In this document: piece by piece, positions 10,730 through 24,477 of the stretch
Layout: every line of letters begins with the position of its first letter
Numbering within the stretch: position 1 is the first letter of the stretch
From: Pseudofabraea citricarpa
Taxonomy: Eukaryota; Ascomycota; Leotiomycetes; Helotiales; Dermateaceae
Length of the DNA: 64,000 nt
Assembly (NCBI GenBank): GCA_029641185.1
Contig: JAPWGK010000005.1
Coordinates: forward strand, 1,488,001 to 1,552,000
Reading direction: 5' to 3'
Program-made: the position numbers and the translations under genes
The notes under the pieces: model-generated
The model's input: the letters and a program-made list of their open reading frames with translations, nothing else
What the model was told of the DNA's origin: nothing
Database searches by the model: none

Positions 10730-13700
10730 TGGCTCTCCGCAGATTTCGAGTCCCAAGACCAACATTCTATCCGCCGATCGTTACTTGAATATGTTACAAT
10801 ATCATTGGGAGTACTGGTGGTTCTGGTTGCAATTGGAATGAAGACCCGCGGACGAGGGAATCGTACGTACCGGCCTCAAAATATATGTTCTTTTTATACA
10901 TAAGAGATCTAGCCAGGGTCCGGTACAACACTGATGCAGATGTCTAGGATAAGCGGAGCTCTGAGAATGACTTAGCTCTTAAGGCGAACAGATCCACGAT
11001 TATCCTGGCAGGAAATGACGAGTACAAAGGGTCAGAAGTGCAGTAGGGAGCAGAAATCATAGGCATGTTTATGATATATTTGCGCAGGTGCTACCATCTC
11101 CAACTCGAAGTCGTATCATCTCTATTGTAAAAGAGTTGGGCTAGGTTGCAAAGTCAAGGACCTACCTTTGCCATGAGCCTCCCATGTCTAGCCAGTGAAG
11201 GCTGTCGTTATGCCATTCCTGTCATCGTCAGAACTATCACTTTTCCTACTACATATATCACCGTCAACATGTGCTAAAATGGAAGCTTCAGACAACAACA
11301 AGCTAGAGAACAAGGTACTGTGGCCTCATTCGTTAGTATCCATACTATGGTCTTATTTACGTTTTGTAAAAAATATTGATCATTTATTTATGTTCAGGTA
11401 GGCAATGTGCCTATCATTTATTACTCTTCCTTCCTCCGTATTCCTCAAGGTATTTTCTCTGGTATGTTAGTAAAGGCGTACCTTGGTGTTTTCTTGCGAC
11501 ATATTCTTTGAAATAGTATCAGCGGTTTACCCGTGCAGTTCAAACAGATTGCTTTACTCACCATGTTGACCATAGATGGCAGTCGCAATGCATAATTGCA
11601 ATGGGTTGTACCTACATCAACAACATGACAGACAGCGAAAGCGAGCAACATATTGATATTGATGTTACAATTGTTCCACCTGTAAGAAAACTGCTTGTCA
11701 TCGACGCACCAAAGGAGAGATATATGTATCTGCGAAATACTCGCGTCCCATCTTTATCATTAACCAAGTTGAATATTCTTGGGGAAATCGCGGGGCAGAG
11801 ACACTCAGTACCTTGCTTTACGAACAGAGGCTGAAGACGCCGGCATCCACCGCATTACCATGCATGCGGATGCACTGGCCCGAGGTTCACCCCTTTCTTC
11901 ACTTCCCTGACAACTCAGAGCCAGCAATGAAAGGTCGTTCTGCATGCAGCAGTTGCAGCATCGCCCGGAAGCAGTGTAATGCCAGGGATACATTAGGTGA
12001 TAGCCCTTATGCAAGCACTCGGGCATATCACTCAAGCGACAAAAATTTGTAATCGTTGGACCTTCCAGTGGAAGAGAATAGCGATTAAGCTAGACAGAAC
12101 AGATACTACGCATGATCTAAGCCATCAGGGCAAAAGAAGCTGAAGAGCGACAATGGAGTGAGGAAAGCCTCTCTTTTATATCCAGGCCCGTGGCAAAATC
12201 TACAAAGTGAGTCATCTGGCGAGTCATCCGGCGAGCGCTATAGCCTGTTGCCTGGAGATGGTTTCGGACGGCGATGGATTCGTTCACAATCTATGAAGAC
12301 GGCGTTGCCTCTTTTGTGCAGGCCAAATAACTCGCAACACGCAAGTATTTCTCCTTGCGGCAGGCATTCTCGCATCCACATGGCCAGCTTGACGTGCTCA
12401 ACCGAGGGTTGCACAGCTGCCAGCAACCAACCTAGTCCGGCATTTGACTCTGCTTCTGTTCAGCGTTTAGGGAGAGTTTTGCTCGGAACTCACATTTAGA
12501 GCCCTATCTCAACACGAGTTTAACTTCTCAGTTACTTCCAAGATATCAACAGATCTAGCCCAGGAGAGAATAAAGGGTGGTGCCGTTCCTACTGCCTAAA
12601 GCGGTTAGTCATACCGCGATTCAAGGAGCAGAACCTCGAGAGGTCCAGAAGCATAGACGGATCCCTTAGGAGGAATCTGACTCTTGTTACTTCTTGCTTT
12701 TATGTCACATTTCACTCGAGCATCACTTGTCCCTCGAAGGACTCGAGATGCCTGTCACTGCAGTGCTAGATTCTGTAAGTCGATCACGTGGTACCAAGCG
12801 AGTACCCGTCGGCTAAATGCACGTAAACGCGCCCGCGCTCCCCAACACCAACGTCTCGCATGAGTGATTGTACCAAAGAACTCGAACCTTGGTATCGACC
12901 AGACATACGCCAGATCTCATCACCACATCGCTGTATCACTACATGCATGGGAGTTTGACTCCGCCTTCCCGAATAGCATAGTATACTTCCATCTTCCTTT
13001 TCAAGCCACCTAGTAGTTTCAGCTGCATTAAGATAAACAGATGCATGTCCTCATCTCATATCTCGCATACGATATATTCCTCGAGCAAATTTTGATACCC
13101 AGTGTACATACTTACAAGAGCGGTACTTGGTCTTGCAGTCTCTCGGTTATCGCCGTGCATTTCTGTCGGTTAAAGAAATATTCCTGACGTTTCAACGCTA
13201 CAAGCATTGGGGGACATGTGAGCAAATGTTACATTTGGTATCGGCTAATTGGCAGCACAACATTCATGCTACAGCAGCACACAGCATTGTCAGCCTCTGC
13301 ACCACACCTTTGTCACGTTCCAGTAATATGTGTCGATTCTACGTTCCGTATATTGCGCAATATCTCATATATTATCAAGAACACCCTCCCGCCGGTCCGG
13401 GGGGTATTCGATTATTGGTTTGTAAGGAAGTGACACAGTCGTACCCGCGGTCATTGGACCTTGCTCTGGCAGGGCAAAACAGGATCTCAGTGGGGCAAAT
13501 GCACAAGTTACAGCTCTCAAGCCCCATTAGGACGGGTCTTACTCCCTGGAGCCGATGTTTACCGTTTCTTTTCAGCTAAGAGGAAAGATATGTGGTCTGT
13601 TTATCGCATCAGACTCTAGAAAGCCTTTTGCGAGGCAGCACTAAGTGGCGTGTTCAGATACTTTCTTTGTGGTCATCTGGCTTTCAAAATCAACGATTGG

Positions 13701-14080
13701 GTTTTATCCAAATAGGATGGTCGCGATTACCTCGCTTCTCTGGCTTAGAACATGGTCTAGCTGCCACCCTTGCACGGCATCAAAGAACATATCAGATAAA
13801 GATAAGGTTGTTTTCGTATCCTTGGCACATGTGGGTGTAAGGAAGGTGTAGAGCGTACCTTTAGGTGATAACGGCTCAATATGGATGGTTGCAGAAATTT
13901 CGCAATACTGGCATGGAAAGGTCCAGCCAGGGCGGCCGAGGCATGACTTGCAATCTATATGTAAGGTCCTATCCCCCTTTTTGTTTGCATTATCATTCTT
14001 TGGAGTTGATGTTACTTGGTATCCAAATCAGTGTTGTCTCAGAAATCAAGTACGCGAATAACAGAAATCCAACCGCAGCC
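10730..14080. other. Gene-poor stretch with decayed coding-like fragments
   Basis: No intact gene is supported over 3.3 kb. Near 11930-12000 a C-x2-C-x6-C motif (ACSSCSIARKQC) resembles the first half of a Zn2Cys6 DNA-binding domain, but the second half is missing. Around 12120-12420 protein-like segments change frame repeatedly (AIRAKEAEERQWSEES, DGDGFVHN, YEDGVASFVQAK). This suggests an old, broken transcription-factor-type gene. The last few hundred bases form the upstream region of the ferric reductase. Confidence 0.4.
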
Positions 14081-16008
14081 ATGTCTACGCGAGAGGAGAG
14101 AATACGGTACGCTCAAGTACACGACGAGCTTTCCTCTAAACTATATGCCGCTGGCGTACTTGGGATTATTGCCCTAATCACTGTTTTCCGACTACTTCGA
14201 CTTTTCATTAGACGATATGCCCCAAAGTCACTGAAAAACTCGAGTTTGGCTCAAATACAAGCAAGGGTTTATAGGTATGAGCTTTTCATACTTGTATAGA
14301 GGATGGTGCTGATATCTACTTCCAGGCTATGTCAAAAGATATTAATTCGCCGAGTACCTGGCTTCACCTCTGCAGGACACGTCTCGATTGTACTTGCATA
14401 CCTGGCTATAAACCTCTCACTGACACTAACCAATATTGATTGGTCTTCCCGAGTCGGTCTCGCTAAGCGCTGCGGCTGGTATGTCCCATCAGAAATAAAG
14501 AGCAGAATCTATCTGACGATGATAGGATGGCATTTGCCAACATTGCCTTGATCACCTTTCTAGCACTCAAGAATACCCCGCTGGCATATATGACAGCAAC
14601 ATCTTACGAACGTATCAACTGTCTGCATCAAATTGGCGGATACACAACCATTGCATACTTCATCCTCCATATGGGGTTGATACTTGATTTCTTCATTGAA
14701 TTCCATCATTCAGAAATCCTTCTTGAGCATGCACAAATAGCCGGCATGGTGGCTGGTTGTGCCATGATCATCATCGGAGCTTCCGCGCTAGCTTTGAAGA
14801 AACTAAGATATGAGGTAGGATTTCAACGCATCATCCGACCAGCTTTTTTAACCACTGACAATTCTGCAGGTTTTCTACATCATACATATCAGCATGTTCT
14901 TGCTTATCATCATTACCCTTGCTCTACACCGTCCAGACTTTACGCTAAAGTCCATCTACATTATCATCTTCACAGCATGTCTGTGGTTAGCCGATCGCTT
15001 GATTCGAAGCATACGCGTCCTCTGGCACAGCTACGGGAACCGAGCTATTGTAACTCCTCTCGCCAACGGGGGGACTCGGATAACGCTCAAGAAGTCCTCT
15101 CCCTCACGAATCGCAGCAGGAAGCCATTGTTTCGTGTGGATTCCTAAGATCCGTGCTCTGGAGACACATCCTTTCACCATTGCTTCCAGCACCGTCGACT
15201 CAATTGAGCTAGTAGTTGCAGCACAAGACGGCTTCACCAAAGACCTTCACTCATATGCGAGGAAAGACCCCGGAGCCTTGCTGAGAGCATCGTTCCATGG
15301 CCCGTATGGCACAACTCCTGATTTCTCAAAGGGTGCAGATCGAGTCGTCCTCATTGCAGGAGGGAGTGGTGCTTCCTTCACCTTTGGCATAGCGTTAAGT
15401 ATAATTCAGAAACTCGGTGCCGGCTCACCGAAGAGAGTTGATTTCATCTGGGTCGTAAGAGATCGAGGTAAGTCACAGGATTTGTTGTTCTGGATGCCAG
15501 AAGTACTAAGAGGTGTCTGATAGAATCCATATCGTGGCACGAGAAAGAGCTCGCGGAGCTTCAAAGCTCTCCACTGATCAACCTGATCCTACACGCGAGT
15601 CGCATTGGCATCGACGACTCTCCCTCGGAGCCAACGAGTCCCATCAGCCCGACCGACTCGGAGAAGTCCACGGCGGAAACAGCACTCAGCAATGCCACGA
15701 CCATCACCACACCAAGCCTGACTAAACCGCACCTACCTGGTCTCGATGTTGAGAAGTACCCAGCCATTCAATCTCACGAAATCCCTCGCACCCGTACTTG
15801 GAGAATCCTGCCGGGCCGTCCAGACGTCAAGAGCTTGATCGAGCACGCCGTCGCTAATGCTGCGCAGGGCGGGAATGAGAGTGTAGCCGTCGTCGCTTGT
15901 GGGCCGGAGGCGTTGATGCGCACCGTGAGGAGGACGACGGCTGATTGCATTACCGTTTCGGGCTCTGGGCCTAGTATCTCTTTGCACTGTGAGCAGTTTG
16001 GATGGTGA
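14081..16008 (+). CDS. Ferric reductase (FRE family, NOX-like flavocytochrome)
   Basis: Model: join(14081..14274,14326..14478,14526..14814,14870..15467,15524..16008), 572 aa. The N-terminal helix LYAAGVLGIIALITVF is followed by several membrane helices with haem-ligand-type His residues (CLHQIGGY, ILHMG, FYIIHISMF). The FAD-binding motif HPFT lies at about 312-315. The NADPH-binding motif GGSGASFTFG starts at about 376, then VVACGPEAL, and the terminal aromatic LHCEQFGW is typical of FRE proteins. It reduces extracellular ferric or cupric chelates across the plasma membrane with NADPH and FAD. A Ser/Thr/Pro-rich loop (SPSEPTSPISPTDSEKST) interrupts the NADPH lobe, as in other fungal members. 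It converges with the splicing factor gene downstream. Confidence 0.9.
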
Positions 16009-16580
16009 GCTGAGGAAATATCTCTGCGTTTCTTTTGGAGGCACACACACACATACATATTGGTTTTAATATGAGGGGTTTTCCTGATCTTCAGGTTGGG
16101 GATTTGGCGGGCTTGTTTACTATTCCTTCTTGCACTAACGCAAGTAGGGACGGACGAACGTAACTAGGTATAGGTCGGTTATAGGTATAGGTATATAGGT
16201 ATATGTTGGGCTTTCCATCGGTACGGACAGTATCTTGGATTTGATCTGGTTGGCGATGTGTACTTTGGAACTTATACTAGCTACCTTTCCACCTCATATA
16301 CACTCCTTGTAATCAGTTGTTGCTGAGCTGACACACACATACACACCTGACGTCAACTGAGCGGCTTCTCGTTCTCGTTGTTATCACTGTGCCATGTTTC
16401 TGTAGTCCTATACTGTAATTGTTGAAACTCTTCGATTTGTAACCGGTCACTATCTATTGTATACTATACGATAACATGACATCCGACTTATACTCAAACC
16501 CATACTATAGCAAGCCAGTTATCCATGAAAAGGTAAGTATGCCCTCCGCACTTTAGTGGTGGAATGGACTTCGAGGACCC

Positions 16581-17933
16581 TTAATTAAGCCTTCCCCACT
16601 CAGGTTTAAGTCCCACATCACCATCACCACCTACGACTTTTCCTCGATCCCACTCCCTGCCCTCGCCAGCCTTGGACCACTTTACGTCTTCCTCTCGCTT
16701 CTCGCCGCCCTTCTCCCACTTCCCAATCTCCTCCTCGGTGAAACCGGCAGCGCGCAACCGGTCCGCGCCTTGCTGCTTCCACTTCTGCCGATCGCGTAAC
16801 GCTTCAAGTGCTTGGTCCCAATCATTCTCCTCGTCGGCATCTAGCTGCACGTCTGTCGTCGGATCGTAGCTGGCTGAAAAGCGTGAGTCGATTCCCGAGG
16901 CGTGCGAGATAGTTCCGCGGCCTCGAGTGCGCACTTGCTCCACTGGAGGTGGACGTGGTCCTATAATCTCATCGAGAGGATCGGAATCATAACCGGATTT
17001 TGTTCGTCGTGCGTCTGGTTTTGTTGTCGGTGGTGGTGGCTTCTCTGATCTTCTCTTGGGCTTGTATCTCTCTATCGATGCTGATCTTCTGTGCGATCTG
17101 CGCTGGTTTTCCCTTCCGGATGGTGAAGCAGAACGTTTGCGCTTTTCGGCCCGGTGATGCGAGCGGCTCGATTTCTCCTTATTCCCGTCTACGTCGTCGC
17201 CTGAAAATGATCTTCTGCGTTTTGGTGACCTGTCACGGTGTCTGCGCTCATCATTTCGGTGCTCTCGAGGAGAGCGTGATCGTGATCTATGTCGTCGTCT
17301 GCGATCATCCCCATGTCTTTCGCGATCTTCTGAAACACTTTGATGTCTTCTGTGATGACTTCTATGACCTTTCGACTTCTCTCCGTCCTCACTCTCTTGA
17401 TCTTGTCGTCTGTGGCTTCTCTCCCTTCCTTCTCTAGACTTTCTCTCAGGCTCCTCGTCCTCGCTTGACGTATTGCGCCGCCTTCGTGAATCCTTCTCCG
17501 AGCGCTGGGTTGTCTCCTCTGGTCTCTTTCGTTTGCTAGGTCTTCCGCCTAGAATAGCTGCTATATCTCCTAGCTGTCTCCGGCGTATATCTCCACCTCC
17601 AACCCGAGTTGTCTTGGCTGCGCGATTTTCGTTGTTTGACAGACTTTCCAGGCGCGCGCGAGAATCTGCTGCTTCTTTCGCGAGTAACGCGGCATTGTGA
17701 CTATCGGTATCCTTAATGATATTGCGCAGGAATCGTGTATTGGGCTTTGGCTTGTTTGTTGGAGGCCTGTTTCATATCAACAAATTGAACTCTATGGATG
17801 GAAGGCGGCGTGCTTACTTTGAAGGCGCAAACCCTTCCAGCCCAAAAGCGGAGTACCTGATCGAACTATCCTTCGCATCTTTCGCAAGCAATCTCGCGAC
17901 ATACTCGTCCGAAATCTTCTCGTCCTTTGCCAT
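16581..17933 (-). CDS. RS-domain protein, pre-mRNA-splicing factor 38B type
   Basis: Model: complement(join(16581..17766,17818..17933)), 433 aa. The N-terminus MAKDEKISDEYVARLLAKD and the RFLRNIIKDTDSHNAALLAK segment match fungal proteins that I recall being annotated as pre-mRNA-splicing factor 38B. The middle holds a nuclear, strongly RS/RE/RD-rich domain (for example KGHRSHHRRHQS, and Arg-Arg-His-Arg-Ser runs). The conserved C-terminus has YDPTTDVQLDADEENDWDQA and GFTEEEIGKWEKG. A spliceosome-associated nuclear role is inferred from the composition and that label, not from a catalytic motif. It diverges from SOS7 across about 390 bp. Confidence 0.7.
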
Positions 17934-18326
17934 ACTGCTCTTGATTGGCAATACTGCAAGATTCTGGCCGGGTTGTAGGCTATTGCGCAAGATGGTGTAG
18001 AGGAGTGACGTGATGTGCAGAACAGATGGGCTTATCCCACCGTGCCTCCCTCACTGCCTGAATTTCTAAAAGTTCCATGTTCTTATCGGTCATCACGTGC
18101 TATCAGGTACGCGTCCGATAAGAGAGGTAAACAAAGACCAGCAGAGAAGAGATGAGGATTCCCCAAGCACGTTTCTGTGTTGGTATTTTGAGATCAAGTA
18201 CCGCAGGATCTGTCAACTTAAGACCCTTACTTGTGAATCTGCGGTTCTTACATTCACATCGATTCCCACTCAAGTGCAACACTCAACAACCTCTGCGGCG
18301 CATTGAGGGGTGAGCAATTAGTAGCA
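17934..18326. promoter_or_regulatory. Shared divergent promoter, splicing factor and SOS7
   Basis: These 393 bp separate two starts on opposite strands, so both promoters must lie here. The sequence includes ATCACGTGC near 18090 (a CACGTG E-box-type core) and no open frame of note. Confidence 0.4.
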
Positions 18327-19235
18327 ATGGCACAATCCAAGAATTTGGACGTCAAAACGATGGAGGTTTTAGAGGCTTTGGCGGATAGTCAGAATTATCA
18401 ACTGTCGATTATCCGACTCAGTGAATTAGTGCCCGGACTGGAAAGAGATGAGTCCGGTGTTCGAACATCCGATGTATCTGCAGACAACAACCCAATCGCA
18501 AGTCCAGCAAGTTTGGAAGCAGACTTGGCACATTATAAGGTTGGTCAAAAGTATCACTTGAGCAAGCTTCGAATACTGACGCTACTGTAGGAATTGTTCT
18601 CAAAACTTCGCTTTTCCTACCTCGAGCAAGCCACGAAAGAGAAGTTCATACGAGCCATTGTTGGTGATCCGCCACTGGTTGTCGAGCATCAAGAGAATGT
18701 CGAACTGGAAGAGACGTTGGCCGTTACAAAAGCAGAGCTTAAAGCGCAAAAGACCCGAGTTGAGGAATTAGTTGTCGAGCTTGAAAAGAAAGGTCGGGAA
18801 TTGTGTCGGAAGTACCAGACTGTTCAAATGCAGACCACACAGTTGATAAATCTACCGGAACAGATCGAGGGATTGGAGGAAAATGTGCGAGAATTGAGAG
18901 CAGGGCAAGAGCCAGGACCAAATCCCAGCTTGAGTCTGCCATTAGAGAAGACGTTGGATTTGGTAGCGGAGCGAGAGAAACATAGGTCCGAGTTGGATAG
19001 GCAGCTCGAACAATTAGAGGCTATGCTGCCGCGGAAGACTCGAGAGCTTGAGCGCCTACAAATTGAATTGCAGCCGTTAGAGGCCAAGAGGACAGCAAGC
19101 ACTGCATCAGCTAAGGAAGCTAAGCGGAGAAAGGAGGAGGCTCTAGGTGGTGTGGGCGATGATCTCGAAGAGAGAGGGAGATGGTGGAGAGGCGTTGAAG
19201 GAGGCTTGAAAAATATGCTGGAAGTTGAAAATTGA
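18327..19235 (+). CDS. SOS7: Kinetochore protein Sos7-like coiled coil
   Basis: Model: join(18327..18539,18591..19235), 285 aa. Splicing creates DLAHYKELFSKLRFSYLEQ, followed by TKEKFIRAIVGDPPLVVEHQ. This is the signature I associate with the fungal Sos7 kinetochore domain. The rest is long heptad-rich coiled coil (about residues 115-265). Fission yeast Sos7 links the Mis12/MIND complex to Spc105 at the outer kinetochore. An essential role in chromosome segregation is therefore expected, from the family only. The ATG at 18327 is the first in frame; the upstream TTG is not used. Confidence 0.8.
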
Positions 19236-19789
19236 ATGAGTGCCGTGTTTTGGAGTTGGCTGGTTTAGTTTTCGGTTGGCGTTGCAAGAATTATTGCAGG
19301 ACTACGAGCTGTGGACGTTGTATGAATTAAATGATACCAAATATTACCGGCCGATTCTTGATGAGATCTGACTTCTTCAATTTCTGCAAGAACCTTGAAT
19401 TATCTGTCATTCTTGCAAGCTATTTTGGCAAGGAGTACTGGAACTTCTAGCGCCAGATATTGCAAAAAGGTTGACTGTGTTGAGATTCTCCTATTGTCTA
19501 ACTGCAAAAGAAGCAGAATGAATCACTACCATTTGTAACTTCTACTTCTTCCAACTTGTGCTCACAAACTCAATCAAGAGTCGTTCGACATTGTCGCATT
19601 GTCGAGTGCGAGCCCTATCACGTGAGCGTTGATCTCGCTTAGTCCCAGCGCTAGCACATAGGTTCTCCCACCATCGCGAAAGCCTCTTTTTGCGAAAAGA
19701 TAACGACCACGACAAACTCGACAACCACGAACCACGAGGTATGTATTTCCGTTCTATGGTATTCCGGCAATTCAATCATACTGACTTGA

Positions 19790-20329
<540 letters not shown>

Positions 20330-20646
20330 GGGAATTTCATCAGCGGTGTTGAGCGGTTTGGGACTGGGTGCAGAATGCTTATGATATCTTGAGGGATACG
20401 GTCATGCTAGCGAATGCAGTCAATTGCAACAAAATGGATGTTCAGGTTCAGGTTGATTTGTGAGGCTTCAGTTTGTGCTTTCAAGGGATTCGATGATCAA
20501 AGGAACAACTCGCACGGATCGGTATCAACTTGTACCATAAGGAATAAAATGATGCCCACGCGTCATTATTGGTACATTATTTGTTCACGAAGGATGCGAT
20601 TGAAAGGAGTGAGGATTTGACGTTATTTCATGTCTGTGGGACGATG

Positions 20647-21531
20647 CTATTGACCTCGTTCGAAAGCTTTTACTCCGCCGTCACCACCCACGAAATACAG
20701 CAATTCCTTCGCTTCCATTTCCTTATGTAGCTCAGGATCCTCGAATGTCGTCTGGTCTCCTTGTGTGATTCGAAGGACTCCGCTGACATCCCGTGCTGTC
20801 CCTGTGTCCAGCAATCTCAAACTCATGGTATATTCAGCTCGATGAGCAAGCCCGACTACAAAAGCTGCATGATTCCTTTCCAAGAGCGTCTGCTGAGTTG
20901 ATATTAAAGGGAAGTCTGCCGCAGCTGTGACCACAGTGCCATGCACACGCTTTGATTATCATCATCAGTGTTGATTTCCCATGTAATCCAGATCTATACA
21001 TACCTCTTGCAAACACATCAACATTTCCCCCAGGTTTACAGCATTGATTTTCTCGCTCTTCAGCGCCAGCAAAACATCCATTTGATCTACAATCAATAAT
21101 GTCTTCGCTCCTGTGACCCTTTTTTTTACGCCGTTCATGCTATCATATATTTGCGTCTCTATCGCATGCAATTCGGGATCTCGTAGAATGCGATTGCCAT
21201 CCTCAGTGACTACATCTTTCGGTTGCTTGGGTACAAAGAACCCTGATAAGCCGTCAAGGAAAGTAAATTGTTTCTTTGCACTGAACTTGTCCAGGTCGAG
21301 ACCCAGCCTTTTCGCCCCGTCCCGCCAAAAATTTAGATCCCGCATAAAACTGACCATGACGATATTCGTACCCTGTCCTTCTGCATCCTCTTTGTTCATC
21401 AACGTGCTGTAGAGAAATCGTAAAACCAGCCAATTCGTGCTTGCACCGAGGACGCTGGTAAGAAGAACGAGGGATGCCTCGGGTGGCAGTGATAAATACT
21501 GCTCGAGCAGAGGCGGGACTCGGGAAGCCAT
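20647..21531 (-). CDS. ELP6: Elongator subunit Elp6
   Basis: Model: complement(join(20647..20949,21004..21531)), 276 aa. The start MASRVPPLLEQYLSLPPEAS and the GASTNWLVLRFLYS helix are typical of fungal Elp6, a RecA-like ATPase without full Walker motifs. Further matches are VMVSFMRDLNFWRDGAKRLG, LLIVDQMDVLLAL and the C-terminal Arg-Val-His-Gly-Thr-Val-Val strand joined by the intron. Elp4-6 form the hexameric accessory ring of Elongator, which modifies wobble uridines in tRNA. The frame is also open 29 codons upstream of this ATG, but the conserved start argues for 21531. Confidence 0.85.
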
Positions 21532-22178
21532 ATTTGTAGGACGTCGAAGGGGTGTGTGTTGTTCTTGGTGGGATGAATGATTCTTCGACTGGTGAAAAAG
21601 TATATTGCCGTGTGCCACCGCCTAGGAAACAGCCGCCTTAGTATTAGCTGTAGCTTCCTCGTATTTCGTATCTCACATGCTTGGATCACCCCTCCTTAAA
21701 AACAAACACCTCAACTTTTGGAAGAGAACTCTGGCAGTTTTCCAAATGAACTATGGCTTCATTGTTGTCATGTAGGTCAGAGATAATCTCAGTATAGCAT
21801 CTCAAAGAGCATTTCAGAATTCTGTGCCATTGACGCAGCGAGTGACAGCTTAATCGTTGGACCCACACTTTGATGGCACTCGTACTGGCGCTTCGCTGCT
21901 TGCTTATTTTTGGGTATACGACATGCCAAGCTAACTCAACTCTTTCCTTGAAAGTTCGAAATTACATATCTCACTTCTATAGTGCCATTGTCACAAGTCA
22001 TCCTCAACTTCACCACAATCTCACTCCAAAGCAAGTGCTGTAGAGGTCCATAGTTGTCGTCCGCTCGTCCTTCTAAGATCACCCTCAGATCACCCGAAAC
22101 CTCCGGCGTGATCATCATTGATACGTGGTACAACAAGCATCTTTCAACACAACTAGCCTCAATTCACAGATCTTCAAG
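21532..22178. promoter_or_regulatory. Divergent promoter region, ELP6 and DHCR24-like gene
   Basis: These 647 bp contain no supported gene. The two flanking genes start outward from it. Confidence 0.4.
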
Positions 22179-23788
22179 ATGGACCGCCATGATAGCGATG
22201 TAGCCTCAATTGCTTCCAGCGTCAGCAATTTCTATGCTCGCAAAGAGGCATTTCGAATATACCATGGCTCGACTAACAGCACCCGCCAATCCCAGTATCA
22301 TCGAGATCAGATGGTTGACACAAGTGGCTTGAACCATGTCTTGAAGGTTGACACCGGTTCTAAAACTGCTCTGGTGGAACCAAATGTACCTATGGATGCT
22401 CTTGTTCAGGCTACCCTCCAACATGGTCTGCTTCCTCCAGTTGTGATGGAATTTCCTGGGATTACTGTGGGAGGAGGATTTGCTGGAACAGCTGGTGAAA
22501 GCAGTAAGCGATTTCCCAAAATCGTTTTTGCTATGAGCTTCATTATATGACCCATTGCTCACTTAGTTTGTTTTCTGTGCACTGCTAACAATAAATTATA
22601 GGCTCCTTCCGACATGGCTTTTTTGATCGGACCATTAATTGGATTGAAATGGTTCTGGCAGATGGCGAGATCGTCAGAGCTTCAAGCACAGAAAGATCAG
22701 ATCTTTTCTTCGGAGCAGCGTCTTCTTTCGGCACATTAGGCGTTACTACTCTGCTTGAGATTCAGCTAGTTGATGCATCGACATTTGTTGAGTTGACATA
22801 CTATCCAGTGAGAGGAATGTCAGAAGCTCAACAAAGAATTCAGGAAGCTACAGATGACCAATCGGTAGATTACTTGGATGGCATCATGTATGCTAAAGAT
22901 TACGGAGTTATTTGCGTAGGACATCGAACCAACCACGTGAAGGAAAAGGTCAAGGTGCAACGCTTTACACGATCCACGGATCCTTGGTTTTATCTACATG
23001 CAAAGAAGCTCATCAGCAGAAATCCTTTTCCTGTCACCGAGGCAGTGCCAATTGTGGATTATCTCTTCCGGTATGACCGTGGGGGTTTTTGGGTAGCAGC
23101 TTACTCGTACAAATACTTCATCACACCTTTCAATCGAATTACTCGATGGGCCTTGGACAGCTTTATGCATACCCGTGTTATGTACCATGCTCTTCATAAG
23201 AGTGGTCTTTCAGCGAAATATACAATCCAAGACGTTGCAATACCTTACGCCAAAGCGGACGAATTTTTACAGTATCTCGATGGCTCTTTCAAGCATTACC
23301 CAATTTGGCTTTGCCCCTTGAAGCAAAGTGGTAAAAAGATTGCTTCGACACACAGTTTACAAGTTGAGAAAACGAGAGCCAAAACACCTGAGGTTATGTT
23401 GAATTTTGGTGTCTGGGGACCTGGACCGACAAACCAAGATGAGTTTGTTGCTTGGAATCGTCAGTTTGAACAGAAAGTGCACAAACTTGGTGGTCAGAAA
23501 TGGCTATATGCTCACGCATATTACACTGAAGATGAATTCAACAACATCTACAACAAAGAAACATATGATACTCTTCGATCAAAATACCATGCACAATACT
23601 TGCCCACGGTTTATGACAAGGTCAAGGTTGATATCGAGAAAGAGAAGAAGGCGATCAATGAATCATGGAAACTGTGGCTGCTTGCCTTGTTCTGGAGCAT
23701 TTGGCCTCTTGCTGGTCTGTATGGAGTTGTGCATACCGTCATTAGGAGTGACTATCTGCTTGCACGTCGTTCGAAGAGAGCTTTATAA
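22179..23788 (+). CDS. DHCR24-like FAD-dependent sterol reductase
   Basis: Model: join(22179..22503,22602..23788), 503 aa. The FAD-binding PCMH fold shows HVLKVDTGSKTALVEPNVPM, LPPVVMEFPGITVGGGFAGT and GESSSFRHGFFDRTINWIEM, which is characteristic of delta(24)-sterol reductases (DHCR24/DIMINUTO). A hydrophobic C-terminal segment (LWLLALFWSIWPLAGLYGVV) would anchor it in the ER membrane; animal enzymes instead carry an N-terminal anchor. The family reduces sterol side-chain double bonds with NADPH/FAD. In fungi the precise substrate is not settled and ergosterol synthesis does not need it, so the substrate is open. Confidence 0.82.
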
Positions 23789-24477
23789 GATTTGGTTGCG
23801 AGCTTATCATGTGGCCTCCTACTAATCAAGTAGGACTTGGCAAAACATTGTATAATTTTGTGAGAATAGCAGTTAGTTGAATTACCAAAGGCTTTTCATA
23901 GACATAAGAAATCAAGAAACGGCAAGCACTTTCCTAGTCTTTGCAAGTCCAGGTGAAATTGTTTAGCCATCCTATCTAGTACTTCCGTACACCGCATCAA
24001 TGTTCTTCTGCCTGAACCGAGACAAAAACAGCTCAAAAGAGTTCCTGTGTTGAACCAGGTGTCAGGCTTACCAATCAACACAGAACGCTAATGCCAAGTG
24101 ATCTATAATACTAAAAGAAAAAAATGGAAAGGAAATTAATGTGGATATAATATCACCTTTACAATGAACGCACTTGAATAATCTAATACCGCCTTATCCT
24201 TCACACTTAATATCATGTTCACTAAAAGTATGGTGGACCGTGTAATATTCGACTCTCTCCTTTCGTCGATACTTTTCTTCAATTTTCCTTCAGCCTTCTT
24301 TCAACCTTACCTACGCATATACAGTCAAAAAATCTTAAGCACGACAACACGGCAACTTCACTACCATGGCTCATAATAGTACTAGTAGTCTTGATGAGAA
24401 CCAGTTGGTGATATGCCACATGGCGCCAGGCAATGCTATTATATACGCCAATATGTAATTCTAATATGATTCGAGCA
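23789..24477. other. Intergenic, AT-rich
   Basis: No gene supported; stops in all frames; the 3' region of the DHCR24-like gene. Confidence 0.5.

Noticed and set aside
13127..13579. 150-codon plus-strand frame
   Set aside because: Composition is random-like, no family resemblance, no splice context.
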